From contig CAZKAQ010000006.1 in the NCBI GenBank assembly GCA_964550655.1, positions 1 through 64,000 on the forward strand: 64,000 nt of DNA. The letters run 5' to 3'. This document shows positions 45,811 to 55,330 of the stretch, in pieces (the stretch's first letter is position 1; each line of letters begins with the position of its first letter). A program made the translations under genes and the position numbers. Below the pieces are notes generated by a model. The model saw only the letters and a program-made list of their open reading frames with translations, had not been told where the DNA came from and did not search any database. Source of the stretch: GCA-1730015 sp964550655 (GTDB lineage: Bacteria; Pseudomonadota; Gammaproteobacteria; Granulosicoccales; Granulosicoccaceae).

Positions 45811-46980
45811 ATGAAAAAGATAGAAAGCAAGCAACCTTCCAGGCTAAACGAAAGCCATGAGCCAGCACCGGCTTCACCCGGTCGTCGAAAAGTTATTCAG
45901 GCGGCAGGTGCCACTATTCTGGGTGCGCCCTTCATCAGCCGTGCCTGGGCCAGTGTTACTGAAATCAACATGCTTGCCTGGTACGGCCACGGCGAGCCGG
46001 ATGTTGTAGCCGAGTATGAAGAAGCCAACAATGTAAAGTTCAAGCCCAAGTACTATGCCGGTGGAGATAACATGCTCGCGCTTATTGCGCAGTCGCCGCC
46101 GGGAACCTACGACCTCATTTTGTCTGATGGTGAGTTTGTTCAGCAACTTAATGCAGCAGGCTACATAGAAGAGATGAATGCCGCTGATTACCCGTTTGAC
46201 GACATGCTCCATGAAGACTTTACAAAGTTTCCGGGCCACTGGGACGGAGACAAACTGTATTCAATGATTCTGCGTGGCGGCCATCTTGGTGTTTCCTATA
46301 ACAAGAACGCAGTCACGGCAGAAGAAGCCATGACCTACGATTGCTTCTGGAAGCCCGAGCTTGCAGGCAAGGTCGGTCACTTTGACTGGCACTTGCCCAA
46401 CCTCGGTATGATGAGTCTGTACGATGGTAACCAGTCATCGCTGTGGGATCTGGGTGACAAACAATGGGGTCAGTTACAGGAAACAACCTTGAGCCTGCGT
46501 CCTCAGGTCGGTGGTTTTTTTGATTATGGCGGCACATTTAACTCTTTAAAGAATGGCGAGATGCTCGCAATGTGCGGTATCGGAGACTGGATAACAGGTG
46601 TTCTTGAGAAAGACGGCGCGCCGGTTGCCTCAGTGATACCCAAAGAAGGTGGAATACAGTTTACCGAGAGCTACTGCATTGGTAAGGACTCTTCAAAAGC
46701 CGCAGAAGTTAAGAAGTTTATTCAGTATATGTTGTCACCTGAAGGGCAGGTTAAGTCTGCACAAATGGCAGCTTACCCGGGTTTTTGTGTAACCAAAGCA
46801 GGTCGTGCAAAACTGGCAGAAGTTGATCGTAAAGAGGCTGAACGTTCGCATCAGATTGATGGTATGCCGAACGATCCGATCGCGCTGATCAACGAAGGCA
46901 GAATTCACTATCGTGATATTCCGCAGCAGCAGTCACTGGAAGACTGGAATGATTTCTGGTCCGAGTACAAGAACGCCTGA
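45811..46980 (+). CDS. Polyamine-type ABC transporter substrate-binding protein (PotD/PotF-like)
   Basis: A 389-residue periplasmic binding protein. The N-terminus is long and carries GRRKVIQAAGATILG before SRAWA, a twin-arginine export signal rather than a plain Sec signal. The mature part begins TEINMLAWYGHGEPDVVAEY, typical of the spermidine/putrescine/thiamine-type family, with LRGGHLGVSYNKNAV and a C-terminal MLSPEGQVKSAQMAAYPGF. It heads a four-gene operon with two permeases and an ATPase. Substrate is inferred as a polyamine or similar amine. Confidence 0.88.
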   Translation: MKKIESKQPSRLNESHEPAPASPGRRKVIQAAGATILGAPFISRAWASVTEINMLAWYGHGEPDVVAEYEEANNVKFKPKYYAGGDNMLALIAQSPPGTYDLILSDGEFVQQLNAAGYIEEMNAADYPFDDMLHEDFTKFPGHWDGDKLYSMILRGGHLGVSYNKNAVTAEEAMTYDCFWKPELAGKVGHFDWHLPNLGMMSLYDGNQSSLWDLGDKQWGQLQETTLSLRPQVGGFFDYGGTFNSLKNGEMLAMCGIGDWITGVLEKDGAPVASVIPKEGGIQFTESYCIGKDSSKAAEVKKFIQYMLSPEGQVKSAQMAAYPGFCVTKAGRAKLAEVDRKEAERSHQIDGMPNDPIALINEGRIHYRDIPQQQSLEDWNDFWSEYKNA

Positions 46981-46998
46981 TTGATTGTTGTAACACAC

Positions 46999-47038
46999 GC
47001 CCGGCCACCGCACAGAGATCTGCGTGCGGTGGCCGGGC
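46999..47038 (+). terminator. Strong intercistronic hairpin between binding protein and permease genes
   Basis: GCCCGGCCACCGCA (46999-47012) pairs perfectly over 14 bp with TGCGGTGGCCGGGC (47025-47038) around a 12-base loop, 18 bp after the binding-protein stop. No T-run follows, so it more likely protects the 3' end of the upstream message or attenuates read-through. Either would raise binding protein over membrane subunits. A GTG in the loop is open to the permease frame but is unlikely to be its start. Confidence 0.75.
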
Positions 47039-47059
47039 ACTCTTATCTTTAGTTCTTGT

Positions 47060-47944
47060 TTGCGTGCCACTTCATTGAGTTCAAATCAATCAGCACCCCA
47101 CAAGTGGTTTAACGGCTACCAGCTGACCTGGCGTCTGCCCATTATATTCTGGCAGATACTGTTCTTTGTCGGTCCGTTGTTGTTTATGGTGGCGATGTCT
47201 TTTTTTCTGGTAAAAAACTACCGGATGGTGGAGGCATTTGAGTTTAAAAACTGGGAAAAGATGCTTACCCGTGGCTACTTTTGGGACAGCTACTTTCTAA
47301 CCTTTACGCTTGCTGCAGTATCGACTTTTGTCACTTCCTTACTGGCCTTTCCGGCTGCCTTTGCACTCGCGTTCAAGGTGTCTCCATCGGTGCGTCGGTG
47401 GGCAATCTTTCTGCTTGTGATTCCTTTTTTCACCAGCTACCTGGTGCGTATATTTTCGTGGTATGTCATTCTTGCCGAGAGTGGTGTCATCAATGCGTTG
47501 CTTGCACACATCGGTCTTGGGTCATATACCATGCTGAATACTAAATTCGGTACCCTGGTAGGCTACATGACTCTAACCCTGCCTCTGGTGTTAGTGTTGC
47601 AAACCTTCGCACTGTCGAATATTGATCGCAATCTGGTACAGGCGGCGCATAACCTGGGTTGCTCGCCGTGGCGTACGGTATACACAGTCATTGTGCCTCT
47701 CGCAAAAACCGGGCTGGTTGTTGCCGCACTGTTCTGCTTTATTCTATCTTTCGGAGACTTTGTCAGTCCTTATTATCTTGGTGGCTCCAAGCCGCCGACT
47801 TTGCCAATTCTTATTATTGATACGACAAAATCCGGTCAACAGTGGCCGCGTGCTGCTGTGGTTGCTGTCATGATGATGATAACGCTGATTACTATCGCTT
47901 TTGCAGCATTATCTCTTGCCTATCGCAAGCGAGCCAGTCGATGA
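47060..47944 (+). CDS. ABC transporter permease (PotB-like)
   Basis: A permease of about 294 residues with six hydrophobic segments. The EAA loop is reached at AAHNLGCSPWRTVYTVIVPLAK. FVGPLLFMVAMSFFLVKNY and DFVSPYYLGG are typical of the PotB/PotH group. No ATG lies near the N-terminus. I chose the TTG at 47060, beyond the upstream hairpin; TTG 47075 is an alternative. No Shine-Dalgarno is evident. It overlaps the next permease by 4 bp (ATGA). Confidence 0.85.
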   Translation: MRATSLSSNQSAPHKWFNGYQLTWRLPIIFWQILFFVGPLLFMVAMSFFLVKNYRMVEAFEFKNWEKMLTRGYFWDSYFLTFTLAAVSTFVTSLLAFPAAFALAFKVSPSVRRWAIFLLVIPFFTSYLVRIFSWYVILAESGVINALLAHIGLGSYTMLNTKFGTLVGYMTLTLPLVLVLQTFALSNIDRNLVQAAHNLGCSPWRTVYTVIVPLAKTGLVVAALFCFILSFGDFVSPYYLGGSKPPTLPILIIDTTKSGQQWPRAAVVAVMMMITLITIAFAALSLAYRKRASR

Positions 47945-48732
47945 GCAGTCGTGTATTGGCATGGACGCTAAAAAGCTACACGCTGTTGTTGTTTGTATTT
48001 GTATTTGCACCCATCGTATTCAGTGTGGTGTTTTCGTTTAATTCTGCGCGATTTCCAACCATACCGCTTGAGTCATTTACACTGCACTGGTATCAAACTA
48101 TCTGGTCCGATCCGGATGTCTGGATCGCGGTGCGTAACAGTGTTGTGGTTTCTTTTTGCACCTCAATTATTGCTACCTTTCTGGGCTTTTGTACAGCCTA
48201 TACAGACTATCGTTATAACTTCCGTTTCAAAAATGCTTATCTGGCGCTGGTTTTACTGCCACCGACGATTCCCCTTATTATCATGGCGCTGGCTATGCTG
48301 GCCTGGTTTTCCAAAATCGGTGCATCAGGTCAGTTGTGGTCGATCATTATTGCGCATTCTGTATTAACTGCACCGTTTGCCATGGCTATCTGTCGCTTAC
48401 GGCTTAATCAGATGAATAGTGATTTGGAGGCTGCTGCATGGAATCTCGGTGCCAGTGAGTGGCGCAGCATGCGGGAGGTTATCGTACCTTTTTGCAAACC
48501 CGCTATTGTATCGTCGCTGTTTCTCACCGCTGCAGTATCATTTGATGAGTTTGCTATCTCGTGGTTTGTATCGGGGCTGAATAAAACCATTCCGGTGTTA
48601 ATACTTGAGATCGTACAGGGAAATATTGATCCGCAGGTCAATGCCATTGGTACTTTTGTATTTCTGGTATCAATGACGCTGGTTATAATTGCGCAAGTCT
48701 TCTTTACTCTCCGTCACAGCAAGGCCCTGTAA
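47941..48732 (+). CDS. ABC transporter permease (PotC-like)
   Basis: A 263-residue inner-membrane subunit. The ATG at 47941 overlaps the previous stop, giving the usual start SSRVLAWTLKSYTLLLFVFV. The EAA loop is AAWNLGASEWRSMREVIVPF, and FSFNSARFPTIPLESFTLHW is a family mark of PotC/PotI. Longer upstream open frames exist but run inside the previous gene. It pairs with the PotB-like permease. Confidence 0.9.
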   Translation: MSSRVLAWTLKSYTLLLFVFVFAPIVFSVVFSFNSARFPTIPLESFTLHWYQTIWSDPDVWIAVRNSVVVSFCTSIIATFLGFCTAYTDYRYNFRFKNAYLALVLLPPTIPLIIMALAMLAWFSKIGASGQLWSIIIAHSVLTAPFAMAICRLRLNQMNSDLEAAAWNLGASEWRSMREVIVPFCKPAIVSSLFLTAAVSFDEFAISWFVSGLNKTIPVLILEIVQGNIDPQVNAIGTFVFLVSMTLVIIAQVFFTLRHSKAL

Positions 48733-49830
48733 ATGAGCAATGGCATAAGTGAGCCGCTGGTTACCTTTGATAAGGTGACGAAAAGATTCGGCGATTTTGT
48801 TGCAGTTAATGAACTGAATTTTTCTATAGATGCCGGTGAATTTATTGCCATCATGGGGCCATCGGGCTGTGGCAAAACAACAACGCTGCGTATGCTGGCA
48901 GGCCTTGAACAGCCCACTGAAGGGACTATTCGTATCGATGGTCAGTTGATGAACGACGTAAAGCCACACCAGCGCGATACACCGATGGTATGGCAATCAC
49001 TGGCGTTGTTTCCTTTTCTCAATGCGCGGGAAAATGTTGAGTTCGGTTTAAAGATGCGCAATCAGGATTCGACCACTCGACGTGACAAAGCGATGGACTG
49101 GCTTGAACGACTCGGTGTGGCAGAGTTTGCAGAACGCAATGTCGAGACATTATCAGGCGGGCAGCGTCAGCGAGTTGCATTGGCGCGGTCGCTGGTAACC
49201 GAACCACGGATGTTATTGTTGGATGAACCGCTCTCTGCACTTGATGCACATCTGGTGATCCGTATGCAGTCAGTGTTAACTCGTCTGCAACGCGAACTCG
49301 GAATTACCTTTGTCTATGTAACTCATTCGCAGTCAGAAGCTTTTGCCATGGCTGATCGCGTAGTTATTATGTCAAACGGCAAGATAGCGCAAACCGGTAT
49401 ACCACGTGATATCTATCGTGAACCGTCCAGTCGCTTTGTGGCCGAGTTTGTCGGTCTGAATAATATTATTTCGGGTAAAGTCGTCAGCAACACAGAAGGT
49501 GTGGTTACTGTTGATTCTCCGATAGGGCAGTTTAGTGTCGCGGCTGACCGGCATGGCAGTCATGAAGCAGACGATGAAGTAACGTTTGTCATAGCTGCAG
49601 ACCTTGTCGAAGTATCCCGCGAGGTTCCACAGGCTGATAATGTGGTTAACTGTAGCTTGATATCAGAAGAATTTATCGGCTCTGTGGTAACACTCTTTTT
49701 AGAAACCACAGATGGCACTGAATTGAAGGTACAGTTGCAGGAACGTGAGCTTGCGACGCTTGATCACACCACCGGCGGTGCGTTTCACCTGAGCTGGCAT
49801 CGCGATAACGCGCATTTGCTGCCGGGCTAG
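48733..49830 (+). CDS. ABC transporter ATP-binding protein (PotA-like)
   Basis: A 365-residue ATPase of the polyamine/iron-type family. Walker A is GPSGCGKTTTLRML, the signature is TLSGGQRQRVALARS, and Walker B is MLLLDEPLSALD. The switch histidine is in YVTHSQSEA. A TOBE domain fills about residues 285-365. The start ATG directly follows the stop of the permease, so translation is coupled. Confidence 0.94.
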   Translation: MSNGISEPLVTFDKVTKRFGDFVAVNELNFSIDAGEFIAIMGPSGCGKTTTLRMLAGLEQPTEGTIRIDGQLMNDVKPHQRDTPMVWQSLALFPFLNARENVEFGLKMRNQDSTTRRDKAMDWLERLGVAEFAERNVETLSGGQRQRVALARSLVTEPRMLLLDEPLSALDAHLVIRMQSVLTRLQRELGITFVYVTHSQSEAFAMADRVVIMSNGKIAQTGIPRDIYREPSSRFVAEFVGLNNIISGKVVSNTEGVVTVDSPIGQFSVAADRHGSHEADDEVTFVIAADLVEVSREVPQADNVVNCSLISEEFIGSVVTLFLETTDGTELKVQLQERELATLDHTTGGAFHLSWHRDNAHLLPG

Positions 49831-50052
49831 CAACCTCAACCATAGAAGTATCAGTTCCCCGGTAGCCAGCCCATTCCCTGGAAGAATCGATAACACCCAA
49901 ACACGTAGTGACTGTCATCTCAGTGGTCGGGTGATGTCAATCGCATCACTATGATGAGTTATTCCACCAGTAAACCCTTAACTTTGCATAGTGCGCGGCC
50001 GCTTTACCGGCCGGGGAGCCTGCTACAGCTTGTCCGGTCAACCTGCTTGTGC
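49831..50052. other. Non-coding gap before the DUF2330 gene
   Basis: Together with the promoter region this spans about 310 bp between the ABC operon and the DUF2330 start. I see a GC-rich inverted stretch near 49994-50020 (GCGGCC...GGCCGG) that may end the ABC transcript, and no gene. Confidence 0.3.
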
Positions 50053-50116
50053 TTGACTTTTTATTAAAATGGGAATATATTCCCATATACGGTCAGCTAT
50101 ATACACAACCGTATAT
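50053..50116 (+). promoter_or_regulatory. DUF2330 gene promoter with an 18-bp palindromic operator and leader hairpin
   Basis: TTGACT (50053-50058), 17 bp, then TATATT (50076-50081) make a strong sigma-70 promoter. ATGGGAATATATTCCCAT at 50069-50086 is a perfect 18-bp palindrome covering the -10 element, a classic repressor site. Just downstream, ATATACGGT (50085-50093) and ACCGTATAT (50108-50116) form a perfect 9-bp inverted repeat that may be a second operator or a 5' leader hairpin. The regulator is not encoded nearby. Confidence 0.65.
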
Positions 50117-50139
50117 AAGCCATATTGAGCGAGGGAACT

Positions 50140-51768
50140 ATGATGAAAATTTTTCGTGGAATTGCTGTAGCCGCACTTTTTGCAGCGTTTACCCTGCCCA
50201 CGCAGTCATTTGCGTGTGGGGGCTTCTTCTGCCAGCTGGTGCCGATCAATCAGGCCGCTGAGCAAATCGTGTTTCGACAGGACGGCGACCAGATCACCGC
50301 GATGATTCAGATCCAGTTCCAGGGCAACGCTGACGATTTCAGCTGGGTGGTACCGGTTCCATCTACCCCCACATTTGAAGTCGGCAGTAACACGGCTTTT
50401 ACCGACCTTGAGCTTGCGACCAGGCCGCAGTTCAACCTCAGCAGGACCGGTCAGGAATGTGTGTTTGATGACATAGCATTTGAGCAGGCGCCGAACGCCA
50501 GCACCGATGCAGACGGAGGTGCAGGTGATGGAGATACCGGTGTTGTTATAGAAGATGTGCAAAACGTCGGTGGTTATGTGGTGACATTAATCAGTGGCGA
50601 CAATGCAGAGTCCATCTCACAGTGGCTAATGGATAATGACTATGAACTGACCGCAGCCGGTGAAGAATTACTCGCACCCTATGTTGAAGAGCAAATGATG
50701 TTCGCTGCTGTCAGGCTACAGCAAAACCGAGGCCTCGGAAGTATTCAGCCATTGATCCTGAGATACCAGAGTGACAAACCGGTAGTGCCAATCCGGCTGA
50801 CCGCAATTGCCGCCCTCGAAGATATGGGTGTACTCATCTGGTTGCTGGGTGATGCGCGTGCCGTACCTGAAAATTACCTGCATGTTACGCCTAACTACAC
50901 AAGACTTAACTGGTTTACGGGTACACAGAATGCCTATGGTAGTTATCAGTCTTTAATAACCGATGCCATGAACGAAGCAGGCGGGCAGGGTTTTGCAACT
51001 GACTTTGCAGGTCGTTTTAATAACCTGACTGACTCCCTTACTACACCTGCCGATATTCGCGAGCAGCTTGACAGGTTATCAGATTCATCTGACGTTGAGT
51101 TTCTGGCTTTCTCGCAGAACTTTGTTAATGACCCGATTGTGACTGATACTCTGACTGCTGCATTGCCGCTTCCGGTTGGTCAGACTCCATTCGCTTATTT
51201 TGATCAGGACTTCCTGGCGCGCAACTACACTGTTGCAGAGTTGTCTGCAGCCAGAACTGCTGTAACCACTGCAATAGAAACCGACGTAATAGCACCCTTG
51301 CAATTGTCGTTGAATGTGCTGGATGGGGATCGCTATATGACGCGTTTATTTACCACACTCTCCGCAGATGAAATGACCGTAGATCCAGCCTTTGTGTTTA
51401 ATGCTGATATGGGAGACCAACAGCTTGATAGAAACGCGAACCTTGACGTTCAATGCATAGATGATCGTAATAACTGGTTACTAACACTTGGTGAAGGCAC
51501 AGGTCGAACAGACGAAGTCGTCATTGATACCATCGGCCCGATACCTTTTGCCGCCGCTTCAGTAGAGCAGGAGGCAAGCTGGAGAATTGAAGAGACGGCA
51601 GCATTCGGTGCACCGACAGTAATCAATCAGCGTGATTTTCAGGTGGCTACACTTGGCTCACCCAGCACCGGCAGTGATGGTGTAGATGATGTGTTGCGAA
51701 CGGGTGGCGGCGGTGCGCTCGGCTTGTCGTTTATTTTGCTTGCTGTCGCACGTAGACGCTTTCATTAA
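50140..51768 (+). CDS. DUF2330 family exported protein with GlyGly-CTERM-like tail
   Basis: A 542-residue protein. The signal peptide ends in TQSFA, followed by CGGFFCQLVPINQAAEQIVF and DDFSWVVPVPSTPTFEVG, the hallmark cysteine pair and motif of DUF2330. The rest (about 90-500) has no motif I can assign. The C-terminus is RTGGGGALGLSFILLAVARR, a Gly-rich, hydrophobic, basic tripartite tail like that of the protein at 6308. Start: ATG at 50140 or 50143 after a GAGGGA site; a TTG at 50125 is less likely. Probably surface-attached; function unknown. Confidence 0.82.
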   Translation: MMKIFRGIAVAALFAAFTLPTQSFACGGFFCQLVPINQAAEQIVFRQDGDQITAMIQIQFQGNADDFSWVVPVPSTPTFEVGSNTAFTDLELATRPQFNLSRTGQECVFDDIAFEQAPNASTDADGGAGDGDTGVVIEDVQNVGGYVVTLISGDNAESISQWLMDNDYELTAAGEELLAPYVEEQMMFAAVRLQQNRGLGSIQPLILRYQSDKPVVPIRLTAIAALEDMGVLIWLLGDARAVPENYLHVTPNYTRLNWFTGTQNAYGSYQSLITDAMNEAGGQGFATDFAGRFNNLTDSLTTPADIREQLDRLSDSSDVEFLAFSQNFVNDPIVTDTLTAALPLPVGQTPFAYFDQDFLARNYTVAELSAARTAVTTAIETDVIAPLQLSLNVLDGDRYMTRLFTTLSADEMTVDPAFVFNADMGDQQLDRNANLDVQCIDDRNNWLLTLGEGTGRTDEVVIDTIGPIPFAAASVEQEASWRIEETAAFGAPTVINQRDFQVATLGSPSTGSDGVDDVLRTGGGGALGLSFILLAVARRRFH

Positions 51769-51808
51769 TGGTGCGAGTTAAAAGCAGCCTGTGAGTGTTA
51801 AGCATAAA

Positions 51809-51841
51809 AAAGGCGGGTGTGAAAAAAACACACCCGCCTTT
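51809..51841. terminator. Bidirectional intrinsic terminator
   Basis: AAAGGCGGGTGTG (51809-51821) pairs perfectly with CACACCCGCCTTT (51829-51841) around a 7-A loop. Runs of A before and T after serve both strands. It sits between the convergent DUF2330 and binding-protein genes. Confidence 0.93.
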
Positions 51842-51876
51842 ATTTCATAGCTGTTTATCAGCTACTTTTATGGCAA

Positions 51877-52854
51877 TTACTTCAGGAACGAAGTATCGAT
51901 AACTTCACTGTAGTCAGAGCGAGCAGGGTTGTCGTCTGTAGCGAAAGCGCTACCAACGATGTCAAATGCAGTAGGAGCGAGGCCGCCTTCTGCAAAGTAT
52001 TCGCTCAGCTGTTCCGCATTGGTCGGGAATACCATGTCACCCATCTGGTTGGTGGTGGTCTCTTCATCCATACCAGACTCTTTATGGATAAGAGGAGCTT
52101 TTGACTGGTCAGCTGCAAACTCCTGGTTGATATCGTCCGTTACCTGCATGAACGTTTTTACCAGATCAGGGTTTTCCTGTGCGAACTTCTCAGTAACTGA
52201 CACTACGTCAAACGCTACGATACCGGCTGCAGCCATGTCGTCGTTAGACATAAGCTGTGTACCAAGCTCAAGTGCTTTCTTTGTAGAGTCACCACCGAAG
52301 ATACAGGCCATGTCAACGCTGCCGTCTTGCAGTGAAACAACCGCATCAGCAGGAACCTGATCGACAACAGTGATCTCTGCCAGGTCTACACCCAGTTCAC
52401 GCATTTGCATGCGGAAGCTGTAGTCGGCCATGGTAGCCAGTGGGACGGCAACAGTACGGCCTTCGAGTTCGTTGGCGTTATCTTTAGTGATGCCGGTGCC
52501 TTCTCGGACAACACAAGCGTTCGACGGGTAAGTCATTGCGATTGCGATCGTTTTGATCGGCGCATTTGAGTTAACCGCAGTGATGAAAGGTGCCAGGCCC
52601 TGGCTGTACGAAATATCTATATCTCCAGCGAGCATCGCTTCAGTCATTTGGGTGCCTGCGTCGAAGTTGGTCCAGTTGACTGGTAAACCCATGGCGTCAT
52701 CGTAGAGACCCTCTGATTTGGCGATCAGGTTGGGTGATGCCCACTCAAGAAAGAATGCTACATTGACTTCGTCCGCTGCCTGCGCAGGGGCGGTAATGCC
52801 GGCGGCAATCGCAGCAGCAGTGATTGTTTGAAGAACAGTTTTTACTGGTTTCAT
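51877..52854 (-). CDS. Taurine/nitrate-type ABC transporter substrate-binding protein (TauA/SsuA-like)
   Basis: A 325-residue periplasmic protein. The signal peptide ends at ITAPAQA. The mature start EVNVAFFLEWASPNLIAKSE and DIDISYSQGLAPFITAVNS are typical of the NMT1/TauA family that binds small sulfonates, nitrate or amines. It is divergent from the FAD oxidoreductase, ATPase and permease genes, which would complete the transporter. Ligand unknown. Confidence 0.87.
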   Translation of the reverse strand: MKPVKTVLQTITAAAIAAGITAPAQAADEVNVAFFLEWASPNLIAKSEGLYDDAMGLPVNWTNFDAGTQMTEAMLAGDIDISYSQGLAPFITAVNSNAPIKTIAIAMTYPSNACVVREGTGITKDNANELEGRTVAVPLATMADYSFRMQMRELGVDLAEITVVDQVPADAVVSLQDGSVDMACIFGGDSTKKALELGTQLMSNDDMAAAGIVAFDVVSVTEKFAQENPDLVKTFMQVTDDINQEFAADQSKAPLIHKESGMDEETTTNQMGDMVFPTNAEQLSEYFAEGGLAPTAFDIVGSAFATDDNPARSDYSEVIDTSFLK

Positions 52855-53150
52855 TTATTTATTAACTCCAAGTAGGTGACCGCCGAATTTAGCGGGAGGA
52901 CGGTAGCTCGTGATTCCAATTCCAGGAGTTCACGTAACGGGAGTATCGCAGAGTAGCTAATTCAATTACAAACTCTGGTTCACTTGTCTGCGCAGTTGTG
53001 TGTCCCTGAATGAATTCATGTCGCATTTAGTTACGTAAAACTGTGAACGAGCCGAGCGAGGTGAAGGGTATCAACAATGCGGGACCCGCGCCTGAACGGC
53101 GCTGGCCTGCTCGTGTAATAATCCCGCTAAATCACTGCCATCTGCGACTT

Positions 53151-54455
53151 ATGCCAAATAGTGATACATTCGACGGTGCACGTAGCGCACTATGGATGAA
53201 AACCGCGCCTGATGCGCCGCAAACGCGGCAATTATGTGAAGTTGAGGCGGCCGATGTCACCATTGTCGGCGCAGGCTTCACCGGCCTGAATGCGGCCATA
53301 GAGCTGGCATCGCGAGGTATTTCGGTGTGTGTACTGGAGGCTGCGTGGCTCGGCTTCGGTGCTTCCGGACGCAGTGGCGGGCAGGTGAACCTGGGCCTGA
53401 ATTCATCGCCGACTCAGCTGATTGATCAATTTGGTGAAGATGCCGGGCGCCGCCTGCTGACCGCTGTCATCAGGACTCCCGAGACAGTTTTTGAACGCGT
53501 TCGTGACTTTGGCCTGCGCTGTGATCCTGTGCAGAAAGGTTGGATACAAGCGGCAGCTACCCGATCAGTGTTTGATTGGCAGCAGAATTTGTCTCGCGAA
53601 TATGCGCGTTACGGCTGCCAGCTGCAGGTAATGGATCGGCTACAGACGGCCGATGCCACCGGCAGTGAGCGTTATCATGGTGGTCTGTTCTCAGCCACTG
53701 CCGGATCTCTGCAGCCTTTGTCCTACACACGAGAGCTCGCGCGATATGCTATTTCTCAAGGCGTACGCATCTATACAGACTCTGCGGTCACCCGACTAGA
53801 GAAAAAAAGCCAATGGCAGGTTTATACGCAGCTCGGTTCGGTGCGTTGCGATAAAGTTATGATTTGCACCAACGGTTACAGCGGCAGGGAACCGGTGTCC
53901 GGGCTTGCTAAAAAGGTGGTACCGGTCAGAAGTATACTGGCCGCCACAGAGCCTTTGTCAGAGGACCTTCGGCAGAAAATACTGCCCGGGCAGGTAACCT
54001 TTGTAGATAAGCGCAGGCTTATTTTATATATGAGGTACGACCGAGACGGTCGTCTTTGTTGTGGTGACCACGGCCCGCTTAAAGATGAGTTTGTAAGATC
54101 TGATTATCATGCGATGAAACAACGTGTTGTCAGCGTTTTTCCGGAACTCAAAGGGATCCGGTGGGATTATCACTGGGGTGGTCGGATAGCTATGACCAAA
54201 GACTCACTGCCATTCTTAACCGAGCTTGAGCCGGGACTGACAGCGGCCATGGGGTACAACGGTCGTGGCGTCGGCATGGGCACTGTATTGGGAATTGAGG
54301 CGGCGCGCTTTGTGGCGGGATTGGATAAGGTTTACCTGGCATTTCCTGTATCATCGCCAAAGTCTTTCGCGCTGCACCGATGGCATAAACTCGGGGTTAG
54401 CCTCGCCATCAACTGGTATTCCCTGCGCGATCGTCTGGAGTCAATTAGTGTCTGA
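53151..54455 (+). CDS. FAD-dependent oxidoreductase, DAO family (PuuB/OrdL-like)
   Basis: An enzyme of about 434 residues. The dinucleotide-binding motif is VTIVGAGFTGLNAAIELASR, followed by GFGASGRSGGQVN, a pattern of gamma-glutamylputrescine oxidase and sarcosine-oxidase relatives. The C-terminal MGYNGRGVGMGTVLG binds FAD. I chose ATG 53151 for family length; the frame is open to a GTG at 53043. Encoded directly upstream of a TauB-like ATPase, it probably oxidises the imported amine or amino acid (inference). Confidence 0.82.
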   Translation: MPNSDTFDGARSALWMKTAPDAPQTRQLCEVEAADVTIVGAGFTGLNAAIELASRGISVCVLEAAWLGFGASGRSGGQVNLGLNSSPTQLIDQFGEDAGRRLLTAVIRTPETVFERVRDFGLRCDPVQKGWIQAAATRSVFDWQQNLSREYARYGCQLQVMDRLQTADATGSERYHGGLFSATAGSLQPLSYTRELARYAISQGVRIYTDSAVTRLEKKSQWQVYTQLGSVRCDKVMICTNGYSGREPVSGLAKKVVPVRSILAATEPLSEDLRQKILPGQVTFVDKRRLILYMRYDRDGRLCCGDHGPLKDEFVRSDYHAMKQRVVSVFPELKGIRWDYHWGGRIAMTKDSLPFLTELEPGLTAAMGYNGRGVGMGTVLGIEAARFVAGLDKVYLAFPVSSPKSFALHRWHKLGVSLAINWYSLRDRLESISV

Positions 54456-54532
54456 TTTTGGTACTGGCAAACTATTCATGCAACCAGACTGCGTTTTACG
54501 TAGTGCCTCAACTTCAACTACAGGGTTTTGCG

Positions 54533-55330
54533 ATGAGTGATCTTGTTGCCGATAGCCTCGATATGACCTTTCCTATGCCTGATGGAGAAAGCGTTCAGGC
54601 ACTTAAAGATGTTAGCTTTACTTTAAAAAAGGGTGAGCTGTTGTCCGTACTCGGGCCCTCCGGATGCGGTAAAACCACACTGCTCAATCTCATCGCAGGA
54701 TTTTTATTGCCCACAGGTGGCTCATTATCACTCGCCGGTACAGAGATTGATGGCCCCGGGGTCAATCGCGGCATGGTGTTCCAGCAAGGAGCCTTGTTCG
54801 AATGGCTAACCGTAGCAGAGAACGTCGACTTCGGTTTGCGAATGAAAGGTGTTAAGAAAAAACACACTAAAGCGCGGGTAGAAGAATGGCTTGAGATTGT
54901 TGGTCTGCAGGGCTTTGGTGATACACCAACTTACCAGTTGTCGGGTGGTATGCAGCAACGCGTAGCACTGGCTCGCTGTTTAATAAATGACCCGGATTTG
55001 ATCCTCATGGATGAGCCGCTGGGTGCGCTGGATGCGCTTACCCGTGAAAAGATGCAATCACTGGTATTAAAAATTTGGAAGGAGACCGGAAAAACCATCA
55101 TGATTATCACGCACTCGGTAGAAGAAGCGTTACTTCTGGGTGAAAGACTTTTCGTCATGGCTCCTCGACCCGGTCGCCTGCATCGGGAGTATCGATTACC
55201 GTTTGCAGAGTGGGGCTTACAGCAGGACTTGCGTGACGTAAAGGCAACGCCTGAGTTTAGCGCTAACCGTGACGAGATCCTGTCAATGATCTGGAATATG
55301 GAAGAAGAAATCATGGGAGGCAATGCCTGA
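54533..55330 (+). CDS. ABC transporter ATP-binding protein (TauB/SsuB-like)
   Basis: A 265-residue ATPase. Walker A is LGPSGCGKTTLLNLI, the Q-loop is MVFQQGALFEWLTV, the signature is QLSGGMQQRVALARC and Walker B is LILMDEPLGALD. An open frame extends upstream to 54458, but ATG 54533 gives the normal N-terminus. It overlaps the permease gene by one base (TGATG). Confidence 0.93.
   Translation: MSDLVADSLDMTFPMPDGESVQALKDVSFTLKKGELLSVLGPSGCGKTTLLNLIAGFLLPTGGSLSLAGTEIDGPGVNRGMVFQQGALFEWLTVAENVDFGLRMKGVKKKHTKARVEEWLEIVGLQGFGDTPTYQLSGGMQQRVALARCLINDPDLILMDEPLGALDALTREKMQSLVLKIWKETGKTIMIITHSVEEALLLGERLFVMAPRPGRLHREYRLPFAEWGLQQDLRDVKATPEFSANRDEILSMIWNMEEEIMGGNA

Noticed and set aside
47024..47059. 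GTG at 47024 as the permease start
   Set aside because: It lies in the loop of a 14-bp hairpin with no ribosome site, and would add 12 residues unlike the family N-terminus.
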